From positions 1-13,356 of the forward strand of contig CAYPCH010000103.1 in NCBI GenBank assembly GCA_964409165.1: 13,356 nucleotides of DNA, given 5' to 3'. The stretch is from CAYPCH01 sp964409165 (GTDB lineage: Bacteria > Bacillota > Clostridia > Acetivibrionales > Acetivibrionaceae). Positions within the stretch are counted from its first letter, which is position 1; every line of letters starts with the position of its first letter. The notes beneath the pieces were generated by a model. That model had not been told where the DNA came from and searched no databases. It saw only the letters and a list, made by a program, of their open reading frames with translations. The position numbers were made by a program, and so were the translations under genes. Below, piece after piece: positions 1 to 5,184 of this stretch.

Positions 1-1
1 G

Positions 2-18
2 ATTTCCTTTCAGGAAAT
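2..18 (-). repeat. Small perfect palindrome downstream of spoVS (copy 1)
   Basis: A 7-bp perfect inverted repeat (ATTTCCT / AGGAAAT) with a 3-nt loop. The same palindrome, with the same neighbouring GG-C-CTAA tail, recurs at 1645-1661 after rny. In both places it lies immediately downstream (minus strand) of a gene's terminator-like hairpin. It belongs to the modular repeat described under findings; the next module probably lies outside the window. Confidence 0.7.
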
Positions 19-27
19 GGCCCTAAT

Positions 28-62
28 AAAAAACTTAGGCACATCAAGTCCCTAAGTTTTTT
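28..62 (-). terminator. Rho-independent terminator of spoVS, possibly bidirectional
   Basis: A perfect 12-bp inverted repeat (28-39 with 51-62) encloses an 11-nt loop, inside which AC/GT can pair around an ATCAA pentaloop. The outer arms are A/T runs, so on the minus strand the stem ends in six U, as expected of an intrinsic terminator 19 nt after the spoVS stop. The conserved tail that follows (TTATTAGGGC on the minus strand) is shared with the hairpins between rny and ymdB. Confidence 0.8.
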
Positions 63-80
63 ATAGGTAAATATATTCTT

Positions 81-347
81 TTAAGTCCTTCTAGGTTCAA
101 CAATCAACTTTATTGCGGTCTTCTCCTGACCGTCAATCTCAACATCAGTAAAAGCCGGTATACAAATAAGTTCTATACCCGATGGGGCAACAAAACCTCT
201 AGCTATAGCTATTGCCTTAACAGCTTGGTTTAATGCTCCAGCACCAATAGCTTGAATTTCTACAGTTCCTTTTTCCCGCACAAAGCCTGCTAATGCTCCT
301 GCAATAGAGTTTGGATTGGATTTTGCTGAAACTTTTAATACGCTCAT
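81..347 (-). CDS. spoVS: Stage V sporulation protein S (SpoVS)
   Basis: This 88-residue protein starts MSVLKVSAKSNPNS and ends IKLIVEPRRT. It contains the near-invariant SpoVS core (AIGAGALNQAVKAIAIARGF, then CIPAFTDVEIDG) and matches the family length of about 86 residues. SpoVS is a small Alba-like protein that in Bacillus subtilis affects septation and spore-coat assembly; the molecular activity is not known. I chose ATG at 347 because an AAAGGGGG ribosome-binding site sits about 11 nt upstream and because homologues start here. The frame stays open upstream to a TTG at 458, but that extension has no family resemblance. A SigH-like promoter lies about 215 nt upstream, matching the known SigH control of B. 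subtilis spoVS, and a terminator follows directly. The order rny-ymdB-spoVS is the same as in Bacillus. Confidence 0.97.
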   Translation of the reverse strand: MSVLKVSAKSNPNSIAGALAGFVREKGTVEIQAIGAGALNQAVKAIAIARGFVAPSGIELICIPAFTDVEIDGQEKTAIKLIVEPRRT

Positions 348-559
348 AGATTCTATTACCCCCTTTTCTATACATAAACAAAGCCTTTCTTTCAAAAATC
401 CTTGCTCTTTTAGTAACATACAGCCAGAAACAAGTACTCTGCAATAGTACTGATTCAATAAAGCCTTTCACTACCAATGAAGTCCGGTTTAATTAAAGCA
501 TAATTAGTTTGGAATTTTGAAATTCTCATTCACAGACTTTATCTATCTTACTTATTATA
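348..559 (-). other. Long spoVS leader / ymdB-spoVS intergenic DNA
   Basis: This stretch has no convincing gene. If transcription starts just after the SigH-like -10 element (near 552), spoVS has an untranslated leader of about 200 nt. Visible structure: a 6-bp hairpin AGTACT/AGTACT (433-438 with 446-451, 7-nt loop) and a small GAATT/AATTC hairpin near 513-526. The spoVS frame is open without a stop from 458, but that part has no good start signal. I recognise no riboswitch class. Confidence 0.5.
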
Positions 560-586
560 ATTCTACAAAAAAACAAAAAACCCTCT
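560..586 (-). promoter_or_regulatory. SigH-like promoter for spoVS
   Basis: On the minus strand, AGAGGGTTT (578-586) resembles the SigH -35 consensus RNAGGAWWW with one mismatch. It is followed after exactly 11 nt by GTAGAAT (560-566), a full match to the SigH -10 consensus RNNGAAT. The spacing is right for SigH, and spoVS is a known SigH-regulon gene in B. subtilis. Assignment is by consensus and context only. Confidence 0.65.
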
Positions 587-653
587 TTTTTATAACAGCA
601 TATTTACTGTTTATTTATAAAATAATTTTACACGCTTGAAATTAAAGTAAGTT

Positions 654-1439
654 TTATCCATTGTCAAGCAAATGAGATATCCTTTTAATTTCCAAAGTCC
701 TTCCCGTCTTTTCATCAATCTCAAGATAAACTGCATTGAACTGAACAGGTCCTTGTGCCAATTCAAATTTTAAAGGCATATGTGTTATAAATTTCTTTAT
801 AACAATTTCTCTTTTTACGCCTATTATTCCATCATACGGACCAGTCATGCCAACATCTGAAATATAAGCCGTCCCACAAGGAAGTATCCTTTCATCCGCT
901 GTCTGAACATGCGTATGCGTTCCTAGCACACAGCTCACCCTTCCGTCCAAGTGCCATGCCAATGCATTTTTTTCAGATGTTGCCTCAGCATGCATATCTA
1001 CTACAACTACCTTGACAAAGCTCTTAAGATATTCTATTTCCCTTTCTGCCGCTTTAAAAGGACAATCCACACTATCCATATAAACTCTACCTAAGAGATT
1101 AAGCACACCTATTTTGTGTTTTTCTCCGCTTATTACGGCAGAACCCTTTCCTGGAAGTTCAGAAGGGTAGTTTGCTGGTCTTACGATATTATTATCAGAA
1201 TCAATAAAATTGGTTACCTCTCTCTTAGACCATGTGTGATTACCAAGCGTTATTGCATCGACCCCAAATTTATAAAGTTCCTGTGCAACTACATAAGTAA
1301 TACCACTGCCACCTGCTGAATTTTCTCCATTGGCGATACAGAAATCAATCTGCATCTCTTTTTTTAACTTATGTATCATTTCTTTTACTGCTTTTCTTCC
1401 GGGATTACCCACAATATCGCCAATAAATAGGATGTTCAC
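654..1439 (-). CDS. ymdB: YmdB family metallophosphoesterase (2',3'-cyclic-nucleotide/cyclic-nucleotide phosphodiesterase)
   Basis: This is a 261-residue calcineurin-like phosphoesterase of the YmdB/TIGR00282 family, full length. Metal-ligand motifs are all present: GD at 7-8, NGEN at 37-40, GNH at 66-68, VDMHAE at 147-152 (His150) and GTHTHVQT at 173-180. In B. subtilis YmdB hydrolyses cyclic nucleotides and influences the choice between motility and biofilm; it is encoded next to RNase Y. The start is GTG at 1439, supported by GGAGG seven nt upstream and by alignment of MNILFIGDIVGNPG with the family N-terminus. It lies 283 nt after the rny stop, across the hairpin array, and no promoter is obvious in that gap, so expression may depend on readthrough from rny. 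No strong terminator follows; only weak AT-rich hairpins are seen at 590-640. Confidence 0.95.
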   Translation of the reverse strand: MNILFIGDIVGNPGRKAVKEMIHKLKKEMQIDFCIANGENSAGGSGITYVVAQELYKFGVDAITLGNHTWSKREVTNFIDSDNNIVRPANYPSELPGKGSAVISGEKHKIGVLNLLGRVYMDSVDCPFKAAEREIEYLKSFVKVVVVDMHAEATSEKNALAWHLDGRVSCVLGTHTHVQTADERILPCGTAYISDVGMTGPYDGIIGVKREIVIKKFITHMPLKFELAQGPVQFNAVYLEIDEKTGRTLEIKRISHLLDNG

Positions 1440-1469
1440 GCATTATCCTCCATTTCACATATTCAAATA

Positions 1470-1597
1470 GCCCTAACAAAATTTCATACCCATCGAGGGT
1501 ATAAAATTTTGCCTCTTTCATTTCACTCCAAGAGCCCTAACAAAATTTCATACCCATCGAGGGTATAAAATTTTGCCTCTTTCATTTCACTCCAAGA
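1470..1597 (-). repeat. Two identical 64-bp tandem repeats, each with a 15-bp hairpin
   Basis: Copies 1470-1533 and 1534-1597 are identical over all 64 bases. Each has GCCCTAACAAA, then a 15-bp inverted repeat (1477-1491 with 1497-1511; 1541-1555 with 1561-1575) around the pentaloop ATCGA, then a 23-nt spacer. The single C/A mismatch on the plus strand becomes a G-U pair in minus-strand RNA, so the stem is fully paired in the direction rny and ymdB are transcribed. A third, diverged module follows at 1598-1661. Confidence 0.9.
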
Positions 1598-1605
1598 GCC
1601 CTAAC

Positions 1606-1639
1606 AAAGAGCTTCGGGACATCGAGTCCCTCGCTTTTT
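1606..1639 (-). repeat. Third hairpin module, same loop and different stem
   Basis: GGGAC (1616-1620) pairs with GTCCC (1626-1630) around the same ATCGA pentaloop as the 64-bp repeats. After a small internal loop, AGC/GCT and AAA/TTT extend the stem. The flanking CCCTAACAAA and the GCC on the far side are conserved with the neighbouring copies, but the stem arms are different sequence that still pairs. Confidence 0.75.
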
Positions 1640-1644
1640 GCCGG

Positions 1645-1661
1645 ATTTCCTTTCAGGAAAT
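1645..1661 (-). repeat. Small perfect palindrome downstream of rny (copy 2)
   Basis: ATTTCCT / AGGAAAT with a TTC loop, identical to the palindrome at 2-18. It lies in a 23-nt spacer between the rny terminator hairpin and the next hairpin module, and is flanked by a CACTAACAAA variant of the conserved tail. Confidence 0.75.
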
Positions 1662-1673
1662 GGCACTAACAAA

Positions 1674-1702
1674 CACAAAAAGCGTGATAACACGCTTTTG
1701 TG
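1674..1702 (-). terminator. Terminator-like hairpin of rny
   Basis: A 13/12-bp inverted repeat (1674-1686 with 1691-1702, one extra A) around an ATAA loop, 20 nt after the rny stop. On the minus strand the arm runs GCGTG-TTAT-CACGC followed by TTTTTGTGTTTG, a plausible intrinsic terminator with an imperfect U tract. Its tail TTTGTTAGTGC resembles the tails of the hairpin modules further downstream. Confidence 0.7.
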
Positions 1703-1722
1703 GTGTACATTATTCAAATAAA

Positions 1723-3324
1723 TTATTTAGCATACTCAATAAATCTTGTTTCTCTAATAACATTTACCTTGATCTGCCCAGGGTAGTCAAGTTCACTTTC
1801 AATCTTCTTAACAATCTCCCTTGCAACTAAAGGTATATCAACATCTGTAACATCATCAGGCTTAACCATAATACGTATTTCTCTTCCTGCCTGAATAGCA
1901 AAACATTTATCAACTCCATCAAAAGAGTTTGCAATCTCTTCAAGCTTTTCCAGTCTCTTGATATAGGATTCAAGAGTTTCTCTTCTAGCTCCCGGACGTG
2001 CCGCAGATACAGAATCCGCAGCTTGTACAAGAACAGCAACTAAAGTTGTTGCTTCAGTGTCACCATGATGAGAAGCTATCGCACTGACAATATCATTGCT
2101 CTCTTTGTACTTCTTAGCAAGGTCAGCACCAATTGTCACATGAGAACCTTCAACCTCATGATCCACAGCCTTCCCTATATCATGAAGCAAACCAGCTCTT
2201 TTAGCCAAATTTATATCTGCTCCAAGCTCTGATGCCATAAGCCCTGCTAGGTGAGATACTTCAATTGAATGGTTAAGAACATTCTGACCATAACTTGTTC
2301 TAAACCTTAACTTACCAAGAAGTTTTATAATCTCAGGATGCAAACCATGAACTCCAGTCTCAAACGTAGCATTGTCGCCTTCCTGACGTATCGTATTTTC
2401 AACTTCTTTTCTGGCTTTTTCCACCATTTCCTCAATTCTTGCAGGATGTATTCTTCCGTCAAGAATAAGCTTTTCTAAAGTAATCCTTGCAACCTCTCTC
2501 CTTATTGGATCAAATCCCGATAGAATAACTGCTTCGGGAGTATCATCAATAATGAGGTCTATACCCGTAAGTGTTTCAAGAGTTCTAATATTCCTTCCCT
2601 CACGTCCGATAATTCTGCCTTTCATTTCGTCATTCGGGAGTGGCACAACAGAAACCGTAACTTCTGAGACATGATCAGCCGCACACTTTTGTATTGCCAA
2701 AGCTACTATGTTCTTTGCCTTAGAGTCTGCTTCCTCTTTAGTCTTAGCTTCGATGTCCTTAATGAGAATCGCCATCTCATGCCTTACTTCGTTCTCCACA
2801 TTCCTTAAGAGAATCTCCTTGGCATCTTCGATAGACAATCCTGATATCCTCTCGAGTTCTTCCATTTGCTGCATTTGAAGTTCTTGGGTCTTGTCCTGCA
2901 GGAGCTGTATTTCCTTTGTTTTCTTGTTCAGAATTTCATCCTTCTGCTCTATTGCTTCAACTTTTTTGTCGAGGGTCTCTTCCTTTTGAACAAGCCTTCT
3001 TTCTTGCCTTTGAATCTCATTTCTTCTATCTTTTATTTCTCTTTCAAGCTCAACTCTGCTCCTGTGGATTTCTTCCTTTGCCTCAAGAAGCACTTCCCTT
3101 TTTTTACTTTCAGCGATCTTCTCTGCTTCACTGATAATTTTCTTTGCTTCCTGTTCGGCACTTCCAATTTCCTGTTCAGCTTTCTTCTTTCTAAATTCAA
3201 TTCCTTTACGGAAACTTATTCCTGAAGCAATAATTGAAGCAATTACTGCAATTACAACACCTATTATTAGTCCTATTATTATACCCGTTACTATAGCACA
3301 CACCTCCTCATATTCAGTTTTCAA
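1723..3324 (-). CDS. rny: Ribonuclease Y (RNase Y)
   Basis: RNase Y is a membrane-anchored endoribonuclease that initiates bulk mRNA decay in Firmicutes. In order: one N-terminal membrane helix (about residues 11-34), a long charged coiled coil (about 38-200, with a GSAEQEAKKI start), a KH RNA-binding domain with GRIIGREGRN at 236-245, and an HD hydrolase domain with NHS at 351-353 and LLHDIGK at 379-385 (His381-Asp382). The C-terminus is complete. Coordinates given run to a TTG at 3324, but the start is doubtful: that TTG has no ribosome-binding site, and the only strong SD (3301-3308) lies inside this extension. A start at ATA 3294, 8 nt past the SD, would give 523 residues. A perfect -35 SigA promoter lies upstream and a hairpin terminator downstream. 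It adjoins ymdB as in Bacillus. Confidence 0.97.
   Translation of the reverse strand: MKTEYEEVCAIVTGIIIGLIIGVVIAVIASIIASGISFRKGIEFRKKKAEQEIGSAEQEAKKIISEAEKIAESKKREVLLEAKEEIHRSRVELEREIKDRRNEIQRQERRLVQKEETLDKKVEAIEQKDEILNKKTKEIQLLQDKTQELQMQQMEELERISGLSIEDAKEILLRNVENEVRHEMAILIKDIEAKTKEEADSKAKNIVALAIQKCAADHVSEVTVSVVPLPNDEMKGRIIGREGRNIRTLETLTGIDLIIDDTPEAVILSGFDPIRREVARITLEKLILDGRIHPARIEEMVEKARKEVENTIRQEGDNATFETGVHGLHPEIIKLLGKLRFRTSYGQNVLNHSIEVSHLAGLMASELGADINLAKRAGLLHDIGKAVDHEVEGSHVTIGADLAKKYKESNDIVSAIASHHGDTEATTLVAVLVQAADSVSAARPGARRETLESYIKRLEKLEEIANSFDGVDKCFAIQAGREIRIMVKPDDVTDVDIPLVAREIVKKIESELDYPGQIKVNVIRETRFIEYAK
3301..3308 (-). promoter_or_regulatory. Strong Shine-Dalgarno of rny with no canonical start at the right distance
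   Basis: The minus strand reads AGGAGGTG, an eight-base match to the anti-SD complement. In the rny frame the next codons are GTG (3303-3301, overlapping the SD), TGT, GCT, ATA (3294-3292), GTA and ACG. No ATG, GTG or TTG lies 5-10 nt downstream; the codon at ideal spacing is ATA. The nearest upstream start is TTG at 3324, before the SD. Confidence 0.75.
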
Positions 3325-3373
3325 TGGTCAAAAAACTATCATCATAGATTATAGGTATTTAAAGTACTTTCTC

Positions 3374-3402
3374 ATTTTAATCTTTTTTAAATTTTATGTC
3401 AA
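3374..3402 (-). promoter_or_regulatory. SigA promoter for rny
   Basis: On the minus strand a perfect -35 TTGACA (3397-3402), a 17-nt spacer and a -10 TAAAAT (3374-3379, five of six). It lies about 46 nt after the stop of the upstream ATPase gene and predicts a leader of about 70 nt. This makes rny independent of the folD unit. Confidence 0.85.
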
Positions 3403-3447
3403 GAATAAAATCTCTTACCTCTCCGGGGTTTTTCGCCATTGCGTAAA

Positions 3448-4134
3448 TCAATTAACGCCTTCAGCTGTAATCTTGCTGATTCCGTCAAACAACTCCACTC
3501 GATACCATTTATCAGCTATCTCACTTAAGTGTCTATTATGCGTGACCATTATGACCTGTCTTTCAAACATGGATGTCACCTGTTTTAAAAATTCTGCTAC
3601 CTGAGTAATGTAATCATCACTTACATGTTTTGCAGGTTCATCCAGAATAACAGGGCCTTTTATGTCCAAGCTGTTGCATTCTAGCATTGCTATCCTGATA
3701 GCCAGAGAAATAACATCAATAACGCCTCCACCCCTGGATTCCTGGGGTCTTGTCTTTATCACATTATCTCCAAAGTTGCTTAATACATAAAATTCTGCTT
3801 CTGCCCTGCCTCTCACCTCGTTAATCTCAATTCTAAATTCCAGATTCGTATCAAATATGTACTGCAGGCAATTTGTTACAAGCAATTCAATCTGAGCCCG
3901 GGACTGTTTCCTTGCATATTCTGAAACTTTTTGAAGAAGCATTCGCACCTTCTCAAGAATATCAATATTGTCAATTGCCTTCTGTAAAAGCTCCTCAAGC
4001 CTCTTACCTTCCTCGGCAAGTTGCTCTCTCTTCCCCTTGCGATTATGATAATAGACCTTGGCTTCTTCATGACTTCTTTTTATTCTATTGAGATCAGCCT
4101 TAAGGCGTTTATAATCGCTTACCTCCAATATCAA
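3448..4134 (-). CDS. SMC/Rad50-like half ATPase lacking Walker A
   Basis: This 228-residue protein has a basic/acidic coiled coil (about 8-75), then a C-terminal ABC-ATPase lobe. The lobe shows a signature-like ESRGGG...SLAIRIAMLE (132-152), Walker B with catalytic Glu VILDEP (162-167), and a switch histidine VTHN (197-200). There is no P-loop anywhere, so it looks like the C-terminal half of an SMC/Rad50/SbcC-type ATPase and probably cannot bind ATP alone. Start: TTG at 4134, overlapping the folD stop (TTGA), with AAGGAAGGG just upstream in the end of folD; a second TTG lies two codons on. It is translationally coupled to folD. It may be a stable family in its own right, because no decayed upstream half exists: folD lies directly there. 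Function is unknown; a DNA repair or chromosome role is only inferred from the fold. Confidence 0.8.
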   Translation of the reverse strand: MILEVSDYKRLKADLNRIKRSHEEAKVYYHNRKGKREQLAEEGKRLEELLQKAIDNIDILEKVRMLLQKVSEYARKQSRAQIELLVTNCLQYIFDTNLEFRIEINEVRGRAEAEFYVLSNFGDNVIKTRPQESRGGGVIDVISLAIRIAMLECNSLDIKGPVILDEPAKHVSDDYITQVAEFLKQVTSMFERQVIMVTHNRHLSEIADKWYRVELFDGISKITAEGVN

Positions 4135-4994
4135 ACCCTTCCTTCTTGTTTCTTAAGCACAGCTGCCTTAACAGTGTTTTTCATAAGCATTGCTATTGTC
4201 ATTGGTCCTACTCCCCCCGGTACAGGGGTTATAGCAGATGCAACCCTACTTGCTGTTTCAAACTCCACATCTCCTACAAGTTGCCTATTTTCCAGCCTGT
4301 TAACTCCTACATCAATCACCACAGCACCCGGTTTTATACTGCTCCCTTTTATAAACTCGGGTTTTCCCACTGCTGCTATAAGAATATCGGCTCTTTTAAT
4401 TATTTCCTCAAGACTTTTAGTTTTTGAATGACAAATTGTCACTGTTCCGTTCTCAGAAAGCAACAGCATCGACATAGGCTTTCCCACTATATTGCTTCTC
4501 CCTACAACTACACATTCCTTACCGGTGATTTCTATACCGCTTTCTTTAATAAGTTCCATTATTCCGGCTGGAGTACAGGGCAAAAACTGCGCAGTACCTG
4601 TCATCAGCCTTCCGACGTTTACAGGATGAAAACCATCTACATCCTTGCATACATCAATTGCAAATATTACTTTATCTTCGTTAATATGTTTCGGCAACGG
4701 AAGCTGAACCAGTATTCCACTAACTCTATCGTCAGCGTTAAGCTTATTAATAAGCCCTATCAATTCATCTTCTCCAGTATTTTCATCCAATGCATATTCG
4801 AAGGACTCTATACCTACTTGCTCGCAAGCCTTTTTCTTTGAATTGACATACACCCTTGATGCAGGGTCATTCCCAACAATGATAACTGCAAGCCCGGGTT
4901 CTATATTCTTTTTTTTAAGCTCATCTACTTCTGTTTTAAGCCCCTCCTTAATCTTTATTGCCAATTCCTTTCCGCTTAATACCCTTGCACACAT
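4131..4994 (-). CDS. folD: Bifunctional methylenetetrahydrofolate dehydrogenase / methenyl-THF cyclohydrolase
   Basis: FolD interconverts 5,10-methylene-THF, 5,10-methenyl-THF and 10-formyl-THF with NADP(H) in the cytosol. The 287 residues equal the usual length. Active-site motif YVNSK carries Tyr49 and Lys53; LVQLPLP has Gln97; DVDGFHP has Asp120; PCTP is at 139-142. The dinucleotide-binding segment is VVVGRSNIVGKP (162-173), followed by CHSKT, and PVPGGVGPMT lies near the C-terminus. The start is ATG at 4994 with AAAGG about 9 nt upstream. A SigA promoter lies at 5024-5052. Its stop overlaps the start of the downstream half-ATPase gene by 4 nt, so the two form an operon. Confidence 0.97.
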   Translation of the reverse strand: MCARVLSGKELAIKIKEGLKTEVDELKKKNIEPGLAVIIVGNDPASRVYVNSKKKACEQVGIESFEYALDENTGEDELIGLINKLNADDRVSGILVQLPLPKHINEDKVIFAIDVCKDVDGFHPVNVGRLMTGTAQFLPCTPAGIMELIKESGIEITGKECVVVGRSNIVGKPMSMLLLSENGTVTICHSKTKSLEEIIKRADILIAAVGKPEFIKGSSIKPGAVVIDVGVNRLENRQLVGDVEFETASRVASAITPVPGGVGPMTIAMLMKNTVKAAVLKKQEGRV

Positions 4995-5023
4995 ATATAT
5001 CTACCTTTCTAGTGCTATCTAAC

Positions 5024-5052
5024 ATTACAATTTTTTATTTTCACCATTCCAA
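5024..5052 (-). promoter_or_regulatory. SigA promoter for folD
   Basis: On the minus strand TTGGAA (5047-5052), a 17-nt spacer and TGTAAT (5024-5029): four and five matches of six to the SigA consensus. It predicts a leader of about 25 nt before the folD start. An inverted repeat abuts the -35 box on its upstream side. Confidence 0.6.
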
Positions 5053-5086
5053 AATGAAATACCCCCAATACGTATAAAATTTCATT
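5053..5086 (-). repeat. Inverted repeat abutting the folD -35 box
   Basis: AATGAAAT (5053-5060) pairs with ATTTCATT (5079-5086) across an 18-nt loop. On the minus strand its halves resemble the 64-bp hairpin modules: AAATTTTATAC is shared exactly, and GGGTAT followed three bases later by ATTTTG is shared too. It could be an operator, a transcript end of the ygiQ unit, or a decayed repeat copy. Confidence 0.5.
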
Positions 5087-5109
5087 GTAATGCTAAAATC
5101 TCACTCTCT

Positions 5110-5140
5110 GTATTTGTACCCCGCTTCAAAAAGCAAATAC
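5110..5140 (-). terminator. Hairpin downstream of ygiQ, weak terminator candidate
   Basis: GTATTTG (5110-5116) pairs with CAAATAC (5134-5140), with a possible inner CTT/AAG stem. It lies about 45 nt after the ygiQ stop but has no U tract, so intrinsic termination is doubtful. The 190 nt between ygiQ and folD otherwise contain only this, the 5053-5086 inverted repeat and the folD promoter. Confidence 0.3.
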
Positions 5141-5184
5141 CGTTACGGAGCATATTTATCAACGTCTTACATTTTAAATTAATA

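Noticed and set aside
348..458. N-terminal extension of SpoVS to the TTG at 458
   Set aside because: SpoVS homologues begin at MxVLKVSAKS; the extension has no SD and the ATG at 347 has a strong one.
1470..1661. Integron attC/VCR-like array, suggested by CCCTAAC / GTTAGGG ends and a hairpin-rich repeat
   Set aside because: The GTTRRRY core is not matched (GTTAGGG has G where Y is needed), there is no matching core at the other end, and no cassettes or integrase are present.
1470..1661. CRISPR array
   Set aside because: Only three modules, the repeat itself is a long hairpin, the spacers are shared rather than unique, and no cas genes are nearby.
3448..4134. Half ATPase as a frameshifted pseudogene of a full SMC/RecN gene
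   Set aside because: folD directly abuts and overlaps its start, leaving no room or remnant for a lost P-loop half, and its frame is intact.
4021..4431. Plus-strand open frame of 136 codons opposite folD and the half ATPase
   Set aside because: Antisense to two well-supported genes, with no ribosome-binding site or family resemblance.
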